From Streptomyces flavochromogenes (lineage in GTDB: Bacteria; Actinomycetota; Actinomycetes; Streptomycetales; Streptomycetaceae): 64,000 nucleotides of DNA. Where the stretch lies: NCBI RefSeq assembly GCF_000717595.1, contig NZ_JNZO01000018.1, forward strand, positions 62,001-126,000, written 5' to 3'. Both the position numbers and the translations under genes were made by a program. The notes under the pieces were generated by a model that searched no databases, had not been told where the DNA came from, and worked only from the letters and a program-made list of their open reading frames with translations. This document shows positions 31,731 through 39,996 of the stretch, piece by piece (positions within the stretch are counted from its first letter, which is position 1; each line of letters begins with the position of its first letter).

Positions 31731-32709
31731 GCCCCTTGAGCCGTTCGACGACGGGCGCGCCATCGACCACACCGGGGCGGGCGGCGCCACGGACCTCGCC
31801 ATGGAAGAGGCCGAGACGCTGGAGAAGACCCCGGGCGGACCGCTCGGCACCGGCCCCGCCGGCAAGCCCCGCTCGCTGTGGTCCGACGCCTGGCACGACC
31901 TGCGTCGCAACCCCGTCTTCATCATCTCCAGCCTGATCATCCTCTTCCTGGTGATCATCGCTATCTGGCCCCAGCTGATCGCCAGCGGAGACCCGCTCCA
32001 GTGCGACCTGTCCAAGGCGCAGGAGGGCTCCCAGCCCGGGCACCCCTTCGGCTTCAACGGTCAGGGCTGTGACGTCTACACCCGCACGGTGTACGGAGCC
32101 AGGGCTTCCGTCCAGGTCGGCGTGTTCGCCACCCTCGGCGTGACGATCATCGGATCCCTCTTCGGCGGTCTGGCCGGCTTCTACGGCGGCGCCTGGGACG
32201 GAGTCCTCTCCAGGATCACCGACGTCTTCTTCGCGATTCCCGTCATCCTCGGCGGTCTGGTCCTGCTCTCCGTCGTCACCAGCACCACCGTCTGGCCCGT
32301 CATCGGCTTCATGGTGCTGCTCGGCTGGCCCCAGCTCTCCCGGATCGCCCGGGGCTCGGTCATCACCGCCAAGCAGAACGACTACGTCCAGGCGGCACGG
32401 GCACTGGGCGCCTCCAACTCCAGGATGCTGCTGCGCCACATCACCCCGAACGCCCTGGCGCCCGTCATCGTCGTCGCGACCATCGCCCTCGGCACGTACA
32501 TCTCCCTCGAGGCGACCCTGTCCTTCCTCGGCGTGGGCCTCAAGCCGCCGACCGTCTCCTGGGGCATCGACATCTCCTCGGCCTCGCAGTACATCCGCAA
32601 CGCCCCGCACATGCTGCTGTGGCCCGCGGGCGCGCTCGCCATCACCGTGCTCTCGTTCATCATGCTCGGCGACGCCGTCCGCGACGCCCTCGACCCCAAG
32701 CTGAGGTAG
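31723..32709 (+). CDS. Oligopeptide ABC permease (OppC-like), operon 2
   Basis: A 328-residue permease with a longer acidic N-terminus than its operon 1 counterpart, then the OppC_N-like SLWSDAWHDLRRNPVFIIS. Six helices and the EAA loop (NDYVQAARALGASNSRMLLRH) follow. The ATG lies within the end of the previous gene. An external loop has two cysteines (CDLSKAQ and GQGCDVY) not seen in operon 1. Confidence 0.92.
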   Translation: MPEPLEPFDDGRAIDHTGAGGATDLAMEEAETLEKTPGGPLGTGPAGKPRSLWSDAWHDLRRNPVFIISSLIILFLVIIAIWPQLIASGDPLQCDLSKAQEGSQPGHPFGFNGQGCDVYTRTVYGARASVQVGVFATLGVTIIGSLFGGLAGFYGGAWDGVLSRITDVFFAIPVILGGLVLLSVVTSTTVWPVIGFMVLLGWPQLSRIARGSVITAKQNDYVQAARALGASNSRMLLRHITPNALAPVIVVATIALGTYISLEATLSFLGVGLKPPTVSWGIDISSASQYIRNAPHMLLWPAGALAITVLSFIMLGDAVRDALDPKLR

Positions 32710-32715
32710 GGACCC

Positions 32716-33699
32716 ATGCTGCTCGAAGTGCGCGACCTGCACGTGGAGTTCCACACCCGGGACGGGGTCGCCAAGGCGGTCAACGGCGTCGACTACTCCG
32801 TCGACGCGGGGGAGACCCTCGCCGTGCTCGGCGAGTCCGGCTCCGGCAAGTCCGTCACCGCCCAGGCCGTCATGGGCATCCTCGACATCCCCCCGGGAAA
32901 GATCACTCAGGGCGAGATCCTCTTCCAGGGCCAGGACCTCCTGAAGCTCAAGGAGGAGGAGCGGCGCAAGGTCCGCGGCGCCAAGATGGCGATGGTCTTC
33001 CAGGACGCGCTGTCCTCGCTCAACCCCGTCGTCAGCGTCGGCGACCAGCTCGGCGAGATGTTCCAGGTGCACAAGGGCATGTCGCGCAAGGACTCCAGGG
33101 CCAAGGCCGTCGAGCTGATGGACCGGGTCCGCATCCCCGCGGCCAAGGAACGCGTCGCCCAGTATCCCCACCAGTTCTCCGGCGGCATGCGCCAGCGCAT
33201 CATGATCGCGATGGCCCTCGCCCTCGAACCCGAACTGATCATCGCCGACGAACCCACCACCGCCCTCGACGTCACCGTCCAGGCCCAGGTCATGGACCTC
33301 CTCGCCGAGCTCCAGCGCGAACTCAACATGGGCCTCATCCTCATCACCCACGACCTCGGCGTCGTCGCCGACGTCGCCGACAAGATCGCCGTCATGTACG
33401 CGGGCCGCATCGTCGAGCGCGCCCCCGTCCACGAGATCTACAAGGCCCCCGCCCACCCGTACACCAAGGGCCTCCTCGAATCGATCCCGCGCCTGGACCA
33501 GAAGGGCCAGGAGCTGTACGCGATCAAGGGCCTGCCGCCCAACCTGCTGAACATCCCGCCCGGCTGCGCCTTCAACCCGCGCTGCCCCCTGGCCCAGGAC
33601 GTCTGCCGCACCGACGTACCCCCGCTGTACGACGTCACCGAGTCCCCCGTGCCGCGCGCCAGCGCCTGCCACTTCTGGAAGGAGTGCCTCCATGGCTGA
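32716..33699 (+). CDS. Oligopeptide ABC ATPase (OppD-like), operon 2
   Basis: A 327-residue ATPase nearly identical in motif content to the operon 1 OppD: Walker A GESGSGKSV, signature FSGGMRQR, Walker B LIIADEPTTALD, switch LITHD, and C-terminal cysteines CAFNPRCPLAQDVC. It starts directly at the ABC domain (MLLEVRDLHVEFH) without the 25-residue leader seen in operon 1. It overlaps the OppF gene by 8 bases. Confidence 0.94.
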   Translation: MLLEVRDLHVEFHTRDGVAKAVNGVDYSVDAGETLAVLGESGSGKSVTAQAVMGILDIPPGKITQGEILFQGQDLLKLKEEERRKVRGAKMAMVFQDALSSLNPVVSVGDQLGEMFQVHKGMSRKDSRAKAVELMDRVRIPAAKERVAQYPHQFSGGMRQRIMIAMALALEPELIIADEPTTALDVTVQAQVMDLLAELQRELNMGLILITHDLGVVADVADKIAVMYAGRIVERAPVHEIYKAPAHPYTKGLLESIPRLDQKGQELYAIKGLPPNLLNIPPGCAFNPRCPLAQDVCRTDVPPLYDVTESPVPRASACHFWKECLHG

Positions 33700-34798
33700 C
33701 ACGGCCGAGGCGATTCTCGAAGTCCGGGACCTCCACAAGCACTACCCGCTCACCCAGGGCGTCCTCTTCAAGAAGCAGGTCGGCGCGGTCAAGGCGGTCG
33801 ACGGCGTCGACTTCGACCTCGCCGCCGGCGAGACCCTCGGCATCGTCGGCGAGTCCGGCTGCGGCAAGTCGACGGTCGCGAAGATGCTCGTCAACCTGGA
33901 GCGGCCGACATCCGGCTCGATCAGGTACAAGGGCGAGGACATCACCACCCTGTCGCCGAAGGCCCTGAAGGCCGTCCGCCGCAACATCCAGATGGTGTTC
34001 CAGGACCCGTACACCTCGCTCAACCCGCGCATGACAGTCGGCGACATCATCGGCGAGCCGTACGAGATCCACCCCGAGGTCGCTCCCAAGGGCGACCGGC
34101 GCCGCAAGGTGCAGGACCTCCTGGACGTCGTCGGCCTCAACCCCGAGTACATCAACCGCTACCCGCACCAGTTCTCCGGCGGCCAGCGCCAGCGCATCGG
34201 CATCGCCCGCGGCCTCGCCCTCCAGCCCGAGATCATCGTCGCCGACGAACCCGTGTCCGCCCTCGACGTCTCCGTCCAGGCGCAGGTCATCAACCTGATG
34301 GGGAACCTCCAGTCCGAGTTCTCCCTGTCGTACGTCTTCATCGCCCACGACCTGTCGATCGTGCGGCACATCTCCGACCGCGTCGGCGTCATGTACCTCG
34401 GCCGGATCGTCGAGATCGGCAGCGACGCGCAGATCTACGACCACCCCACCCACCCCTACACCCAGGCGCTGCTCTCCGCCGTCCCGGTCCCCGACCCCGA
34501 CGCGCGCGCCCACCGCGAGCGCATCATCCTCACCGGCGACGTCCCCTCCCCGGCCAACATCCCCTCCGGCTGCCGCTTCCGCACCCGCTGCTGGAAGGCC
34601 CAGGAACGCTGCGCCCTGGAGGTCCCGCTGCTCGCCGTCCCGGCCGTCTTCCGTCTCACGGACAGTCCGGCGAAGCACGACTCGGCCTGCCACTTCGCAG
34701 AGGAGAAGCACGTCGTCCCCGCGGAGACCGACGAGGACGGCCCCGAGACGCCGCCGACGAACGGCGCCGACCCCTTCAGGAAGCCCGAATCGCCTTAA
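33692..34798 (+). CDS. Oligopeptide ABC ATPase (OppF-like), operon 2
   Basis: A 368-residue partner ATPase: Walker A GESGCGKST, signature FSGGQRQR, Walker B IIVADEPVSALD, switch FIAHD, then CRFRTRCWKAQERC. A poorly conserved acidic tail (ETDEDGPETPPTNG) extends past the operon 1 homologue. It is the last gene of operon 2; a hairpin terminator follows. Confidence 0.94.
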   Translation: MADTAEAILEVRDLHKHYPLTQGVLFKKQVGAVKAVDGVDFDLAAGETLGIVGESGCGKSTVAKMLVNLERPTSGSIRYKGEDITTLSPKALKAVRRNIQMVFQDPYTSLNPRMTVGDIIGEPYEIHPEVAPKGDRRRKVQDLLDVVGLNPEYINRYPHQFSGGQRQRIGIARGLALQPEIIVADEPVSALDVSVQAQVINLMGNLQSEFSLSYVFIAHDLSIVRHISDRVGVMYLGRIVEIGSDAQIYDHPTHPYTQALLSAVPVPDPDARAHRERIILTGDVPSPANIPSGCRFRTRCWKAQERCALEVPLLAVPAVFRLTDSPAKHDSACHFAEEKHVVPAETDEDGPETPPTNGADPFRKPESP

Positions 34799-34879
34799 CG
34801 CACAGGCAACTTCACCGAATCGGCTCCGATATACGAACAGGCCAGACTGCACAGCGTACGGCCGTGCGGGTGCCGTGAA

Positions 34880-34913
34880 CCGGGCCGGGGCGCGCCATGT
34901 CGCCCCGGCCCGG
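34880..34913. terminator. Terminator of operon 2
   Basis: CCGGGCCGGGGCG pairs perfectly with CGCCCCGGCCCGG across an 8-base loop. Confidence 0.82.
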
Positions 34914-34954
34914 ACCTCTGTGTTCCCCACGCCCCACAGGTTTCGCGGAACCGC

Positions 34955-35929
34955 TTGTTTCGGTCGGTGGCGACCGTGAGTATCGGGACCGTGACTGTGA
35001 CACGACCGGCACGTCTCACGGGCGCCGCGCTCTGCGCCGCGCTCGCCCTCACCGCCGCCGTGTGGATCCTCAAGGACCTCGCCGCGCTCGGCTCACCCGT
35101 CGACCTCGCCTGGTACTGGGCCGGGGACCACCACTTCCTCATCCGGGGACGGTCCGCCACCTCCCTGGTCGACGCCGTGCTGCTCGTCGTCTCCGCCGGC
35201 GCCGCGGCCGCCGCGATCCGCTCCCGGCACGCGGCCTCCGCGCTCGCCGCCACGGGCACCGTCACGTTGGCCCTGCGGCTGCCGGGCCTCTGGGAGCCCG
35301 ACAGCGGCGCCCTCGTCACCGCACTCGTCGAACTCGGCCTTGCGGCCGGACTGGTCGTCACCGCCGCCGTCGGCCGCCGCCCGGCCGCCGCCTCGTACGA
35401 ACCCCTCCCCACGCGCCCGCGTACGGGCCCCGCCGTCGCCGCCGGCGTCCTCCTCGCGACGTGCGCGCTCGTCGTGACCCTGTGGGAGCTGTACTGGGCC
35501 ACCGAACTGCCCCTGGAGATCACCGTCGACCGCTTCACCGGCGGCCGGTCCATCATGAAGGCGGCCCTCGCGCCCCCGCCCGGCTGGCTGTCGCTGATCC
35601 TCGTCGGCCTGTACGGGACCGCCGCCGTCTCCGCCTTCGTACGGGCCCGCCACGGCCGGGCCTTCGGACTGCTCGCCGGGGTGTTCCTGGCGGCCGGCGG
35701 CCTCGCCGAGATCGCCAGGACCACCCGCTACGAACTGCTCGGCGACTTCGGGGACCTCCCGGGCACCGCCCAGCTGAGCGTCCTCACCGCCTTCCTCGGG
35801 CTGCTCGCCGGCATCGCGGTGCTCGTCCTGCTCGCCGGGCGCGGCGACCCCGCCGGCGCGCCGAGTCCGTACCCGCCGGCCGGGATGCCGCCCCCGGCCC
35901 CGCCCTACCCGCCGCCGCCCGGCTGGTGA
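34955..35929 (+). CDS. Multi-spanning membrane protein of unknown function
   Basis: A protein of up to 324 residues with six or seven hydrophobic segments and a Pro/Gly/Tyr-rich cytoplasmic-type tail (PAGMPPPAPPYPPPPGW). I recognise no motif or family. The start is uncertain: TTG 34955 is the longest, but GTGs at 34967, 34976, 34991 and 34997 are in frame and the last two would place the first helix close to the start. It ends 1 base from the converging S9 peptidase gene, with no room for a terminator between them. Confidence 0.65.
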   Translation: MFRSVATVSIGTVTVTRPARLTGAALCAALALTAAVWILKDLAALGSPVDLAWYWAGDHHFLIRGRSATSLVDAVLLVVSAGAAAAAIRSRHAASALAATGTVTLALRLPGLWEPDSGALVTALVELGLAAGLVVTAAVGRRPAAASYEPLPTRPRTGPAVAAGVLLATCALVVTLWELYWATELPLEITVDRFTGGRSIMKAALAPPPGWLSLILVGLYGTAAVSAFVRARHGRAFGLLAGVFLAAGGLAEIARTTRYELLGDFGDLPGTAQLSVLTAFLGLLAGIAVLVLLAGRGDPAGAPSPYPPAGMPPPAPPYPPPPGW

Positions 35930-35930
35930 C

Positions 35931-38096
35931 TCAGCCCCGCTTCGCGCCGAGGGACCGCTTCAGGAAGTCCACCTGAAGCAGCAACAGGTTCTCCGCGACC
36001 TGCTCCTGCGGCGTCATATGGGTCACCCCCGTCAGCGGCAGCACCTCGTGCGGCCGGCCCGCCGCGAGGAGCGCCGAGGAGAGCCGCAGCGCGTGCGCGA
36101 CGACCACGTTGTCGTCCGCGAGACCATGGACGATCATCATCGGCCGTGCCGGAACCTCCGGAGTGGAGAGTCCGTCGTCGGTGAGCAGGGACTGCGCCGC
36201 GTACACCTCGGGATCGTCCTGCGGGGTGCCGAGGTACCGCTCGGTGTAGTGGGTGTCGTACAGCCGCCAGTCCGTCACCGGCGCCCCCACCACCGCCGCG
36301 TGGAACACGTCGGGGCGCCGCAGCACCGCCCGCGCCGCCAGATAGCCGCCGTAGGACCAGCCCCGGATCGCCACCCGTTCCAGATCCAGCGGGAAGCGCC
36401 CGGCGAGGCCCTGGAGCGCGTCCACCTGGTCGTCGAGGGTCGGCCCGAAGTCCCGCGCGATCGCCTTCTCCCAGGCGGGGGAGCGGCCCGGCGTGCCCCG
36501 CCCGTCCGCCACGACCACCGCGAAGCCCTGGTCGGCGAACCACTGGGACGTCAGATGCGGGTTGTGCGCGGCGAGGACCCGCGGCCCGTGCGGACCGCCG
36601 TACGGATCCATCAGGACCGGCAGCGGCCCGTCGCCCTCCGCGTACCCCGAGGGCAGCAGCACCGCGCACGGGATCCGCCGCGCGCCGGCCTCCGTGAGCC
36701 GCACGCGCGCGCGGAGCACCGGATCCTGGGCGTACGAGGCCACCACCGCGACCTGCGCGCCGTCCCGCAGCACCCGCGCCACGCTCCCCGGCGTCTCCGG
36801 CCGCGCCGACACCAGCACGGTCACCGCCCCCGAACGCACCGCTCCGTGTACGCCGACGCCCTCGGACCACCGCTCCGCGCCCGCACCGGTCACCCGGTAC
36901 ACATGGACCTCGCCGGTCTCCGGGAGAGTCGCCTCCGCGCCCGCCGACGCCGACACGAGGACATCGTCCTCCCCGATGTCGAGCACCGCCCGGACGTGCA
37001 GCGCGGCATCCGTCAGCACCTCGTCGCCCACGGCCAGGGCCCGCGCCCCGGTCTCGTCCGTGAGCCGTACGAGCCGCCCGTCCGGTGCCCGGGCAGGCAC
37101 CCCCGGCAGCACCTCCAGCCACACCGGGTCCCGCTCCGCCCGCACCGTCCTCGTCTCCCCGGACTCCGGGTCCACCGCCAGGAACAACTGCTCCCGCTGG
37201 TCCCGCGCCTGGACGAGCAGCAGCGGCTCCCCGGCCGCCGACCAGTGCACGCGCGCGAGGTACGGATACCGCTCCCGGTCCCACAGCACCTCCGTGCGGA
37301 CCCCGGCGAGGTCCATGACGAACAGCCGCACGTCCGCGTTGGCCGTACCCGCCGCCGGATACGCCACCGGCTGCGGCTCCCGGTCCGGATGCGCCGGGTC
37401 GGCGATCCACCAGCGCCGCACCGCCCGGTCGTCGACGCGGGCCACGAGCAGCCGGTCCGAGGAGGGGGACCACCAGAAACCCCGGTCCCGGGTCATGTCC
37501 TCCGATGCGATGAATTCGGCCAATCCGTAGGACACATGCGCCTCCTCCGGAACGGCCAGCTCCCGGTCGCCCGAACCGTCCGCGCCCACCACCCGCAGCG
37601 CGCCCTCCGTCACGTACGCGACCAGGCGCCCGTCCGGCGAGGGCCGGGGGTCGATCACCGGCCCCGGCACCGGCAGCTCCCGCGCCGTCCCGGCCCGCAG
37701 CTCCGCCGCGAACAGCCGCCCCGACAGGGGGAAGGCCGCCAACTCCACGGCCCCGTCCACCGCGTACGCCACCACGCCGGCCGAGCCCTCCCGGCTCCGC
37801 TCCCGGCGTGCCCGCTCCTGCGGCGACAACTCCTCCTCGCCGCCCGCGAGCAGCACCTCCGGGTCGGCCGCCACCCGCTCCACGGGCGCGCCGCCGTCGC
37901 GGGGCAGGTCGAGGACCCAGAGCCGGTGCGTACGGTCCACACCGGACGCGGCCCTGACGAACACGACGCGCTCCCCGTCGGGGGAGACCGAGAAGGCACG
38001 GGGAACGCCCAGGGTGAACCGCTGGGTACGGGCGTGACGGCGGGGGAAGGAGAGCTCGGCAGGGGGTGTGGCCGGCTGCTGTCGAGACGAGGTCAT
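35931..38096 (-). CDS. S9-family prolyl oligopeptidase / dipeptidyl peptidase IV-like
   Basis: A predicted cytoplasmic serine peptidase of about 721 residues. The N-terminal two thirds is a beta-propeller of the DPP IV kind (repeated strands such as AFSVSPDGERVVFV and GFWWSPSSDRLLVARVDD). The alpha/beta-hydrolase domain has the nucleophile motif GWSYGG, the acid loop HGLADDNV and the final His in GVTHMT. No signal peptide is present. The ATG at 38096 is preferred because LSFPRRHARTQRFTLG, shortly after it, looks like the conserved start of the family; ribosome-site support is weak and a GTG at 38159 is possible. Substrate preference for Pro-containing peptides is inferred from family. Confidence 0.9.
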   Translation of the reverse strand: MTSSRQQPATPPAELSFPRRHARTQRFTLGVPRAFSVSPDGERVVFVRAASGVDRTHRLWVLDLPRDGGAPVERVAADPEVLLAGGEEELSPQERARRERSREGSAGVVAYAVDGAVELAAFPLSGRLFAAELRAGTARELPVPGPVIDPRPSPDGRLVAYVTEGALRVVGADGSGDRELAVPEEAHVSYGLAEFIASEDMTRDRGFWWSPSSDRLLVARVDDRAVRRWWIADPAHPDREPQPVAYPAAGTANADVRLFVMDLAGVRTEVLWDRERYPYLARVHWSAAGEPLLLVQARDQREQLFLAVDPESGETRTVRAERDPVWLEVLPGVPARAPDGRLVRLTDETGARALAVGDEVLTDAALHVRAVLDIGEDDVLVSASAGAEATLPETGEVHVYRVTGAGAERWSEGVGVHGAVRSGAVTVLVSARPETPGSVARVLRDGAQVAVVASYAQDPVLRARVRLTEAGARRIPCAVLLPSGYAEGDGPLPVLMDPYGGPHGPRVLAAHNPHLTSQWFADQGFAVVVADGRGTPGRSPAWEKAIARDFGPTLDDQVDALQGLAGRFPLDLERVAIRGWSYGGYLAARAVLRRPDVFHAAVVGAPVTDWRLYDTHYTERYLGTPQDDPEVYAAQSLLTDDGLSTPEVPARPMMIVHGLADDNVVVAHALRLSSALLAAGRPHEVLPLTGVTHMTPQEQVAENLLLLQVDFLKRSLGAKRG

Positions 38097-38277
38097 GCGG
38101 CTGAAACTAGCGCTGTGCGCCCCCCTCGTGCCTCCGTCCGCCGATCGATGCGGCCGCACGGATAGTTATGATCCGTAGCGCTAGGTGGGTATGCATCCGA
38201 CGGGCCTGCCCCCTGGCACATGCTGATCGACCGAACCACTCGAATATCCGACCGAAGAAGTGTGGAGGTGAACCGCC

Positions 38278-38472
38278 GTGGCACTCTCGATCTCCGTGGT
38301 GGTGCTGCTGGCGATCGTCGTCTTCCTTCTGATCCGGAAATCCGGGTTGAAGGCTGGACACGCGGCGATCAGCGCGCTCCTGGGCTTCTACCTGGCGAGC
38401 TCGTCCATCGCCCCGTCCATCAGCACCCTCACCACGAACGTGGCGAACATGGTCGGCGGCCTCAAGTTCTGA
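38278..38472 (+). CDS. Small two-helix membrane protein (64 aa)
   Basis: A 64-residue protein with an N-terminal hydrophobic helix (SISVVVLLAIVVFLLI) and a second weakly hydrophobic region (AAISALLGFYLASSSIAPSI). GGAGGTGA before the GTG is a strong ribosome site, so the gene is probably real. I recall similar short proteins before mshB in other streptomycetes but know no function. Confidence 0.72.
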   Translation: MALSISVVVLLAIVVFLLIRKSGLKAGHAAISALLGFYLASSSIAPSISTLTTNVANMVGGLKF

Positions 38473-38496
38473 GCGCGCCCCCGCGCGCCGACCTCG

Positions 38497-38502
38497 TAGG
38501 GT
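38497..38502 (+). promoter_or_regulatory. -10 box for a leaderless mshB transcript
   Basis: TAGGGT ends 6 bases before the mshB ATG. The same hexamer with the same spacing precedes dapE. Confidence 0.5.
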
Positions 38503-38508
38503 GGGGAC

Positions 38509-39399
38509 ATGTCCGATCTCCCCGCCCGCCGTCTGCTGCTCGTGCACGCGCACCCGGACGACGAGTCGATCAACAACGGCGCCACCATGGCCCGGTACGC
38601 GGCCGAGGGCGCCCTCGTCACCCTGGTCACCTGCACGCTCGGCGAGGAGGGCGAGGTCATCCCGCCCGAGCTCGCCCATCTGGCCCCCGACCGGGAGGAC
38701 CGGCTCGGCCCGTACCGGGTCGGTGAACTCGCCGCCGCGATGGCCGAGCTCGGTGTCACCGACCACCGGTTCCTCGGCGGCCCCGGGCGCTTCCGCGACT
38801 CCGGAATGATGGGCGTCGAGCAGAACAAGCGTGCCAACGCCTTCTGGAACACGGACGTCGACACCGCCGCCCCGTACCTCGTCGAGGTGATCAGGGAGAC
38901 CCGCCCGCAGGTCCTCGTCACCTACGACCCCGACGGCGGCTACGGACACCCCGACCACATCCAGGCCCACCGGGTCGCCATGCGCGCCGCCGAACTGGCC
39001 GCCGACCCGGCGTACCGCCCCGACCTGGGACCGGCCCACACGATCGCCAAGATCTACTGGAACCGGGTCCCGCGTCCGGTCGCCGAGGCCGGCTTCGCCC
39101 GGCTGCGCGCCGAGGGCTCCGCCTTCCCGGCCGCCGCCGTGATCGACGACGTCCCCGGCGTCGTCGACGAGGACCGGATCACCACCGAGATCGACGCCGG
39201 ACCGGAGCACACGGCCCGCAAGAGCGCGGCGATGGCCGCCCACGCCACCCAAGTCGCGGTCGACGGCCCGTTCTTCGCCCTCTCGAACGACCTCGGCCAG
39301 CCGATCTTCACCACCGAGTACTACGAGTTGGTACGAGGCGCCGCGGGCGCCCCCGCGGGCACCCGCGAGACGGACCTCTTCGCCGGAGTGACCGCATGA
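38509..39399 (+). CDS. mshB: Mycothiol biosynthesis deacetylase MshB
   Basis: A 296-residue zinc amidohydrolase that removes the acetyl group from GlcNAc-inositol to give GlcN-inositol, the second step to mycothiol, the main thiol of actinobacteria. The LmbE/PIG-L motif AHPDDE (residues 14-19) supplies His and Asp ligands, and [10 protein letters not shown] near residue 147 supplies the third ligand. Length matches the family. A -10 box directly before the ATG suggests a leaderless transcript. The next gene starts inside its stop codon (ATGA). Confidence 0.95.
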   Translation: MSDLPARRLLLVHAHPDDESINNGATMARYAAEGALVTLVTCTLGEEGEVIPPELAHLAPDREDRLGPYRVGELAAAMAELGVTDHRFLGGPGRFRDSGMMGVEQNKRANAFWNTDVDTAAPYLVEVIRETRPQVLVTYDPDGGYGHPDHIQAHRVAMRAAELAADPAYRPDLGPAHTIAKIYWNRVPRPVAEAGFARLRAEGSAFPAAAVIDDVPGVVDEDRITTEIDAGPEHTARKSAAMAAHATQVAVDGPFFALSNDLGQPIFTTEYYELVRGAAGAPAGTRETDLFAGVTA

Positions 39400-39821
39400 G
39401 CCCCAAGCCGCCCGTGCCGCCCGCGAAGCCCACCCCGCCCCAGGCACCGACCGCACGCACCGCGTCCACCGTCTCCCGTAACGCCCGATTCGCCTGGTAC
39501 GCGGGCCTCGTCGTCCTCGGCGTCCTCGTCGGCACCGCGGGCGCACTCGTCCAAGCCGCCTGGCTCCCCGTCGGCTTGATCCTCGCCCTCCTCGCGACCG
39601 CCGCCCTCTTCTACGGCGGACTGCGGGCCACCGAGACCCAGGTCGGCGTCGTCGCGGGCGGCGTCGGCTGGCTCGTCGCCGTCATCCTGCTCAGCTTCGG
39701 ACGCCCGGAGGGTGACGGGGCGTTCGGCGGAGGCGTCGGCGAGCTGCTCTTCCTCTTCGGCGGCATGGCGATCGCTGTGATGTGCACCACGCTGGCCCGC
39801 CTGCCCCGACCGATCCCGTGA
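39396..39821 (+). CDS. DUF6113-like membrane protein
   Basis: A 141-residue protein with a Pro-rich cytoplasmic head (about 1-30) and four predicted helices ([64 protein letters not shown]). It overlaps mshB by 4 bases and is surely co-translated, yet no mycothiol role is known. The family name is from memory and moderately certain. Confidence 0.7.
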   Translation: MSPKPPVPPAKPTPPQAPTARTASTVSRNARFAWYAGLVVLGVLVGTAGALVQAAWLPVGLILALLATAALFYGGLRATETQVGVVAGGVGWLVAVILLSFGRPEGDGAFGGGVGELLFLFGGMAIAVMCTTLARLPRPIP

Positions 39822-39996
39822 ACAGGACGACTTGAGTCCGCGGACGCCCTGACTTCGGCCGGATTGACCGTCGTCAGTCACCCATGGGTCAGCTATACGG
39901 CGGCGGCGCCCAGTATGGTGGTGCGCGCCGCCGAACCGCCCGGGTTATACGAGCATCAGCAAGAGCGGGCGGTGGAGCCAACCGGGAGATCCTGCT

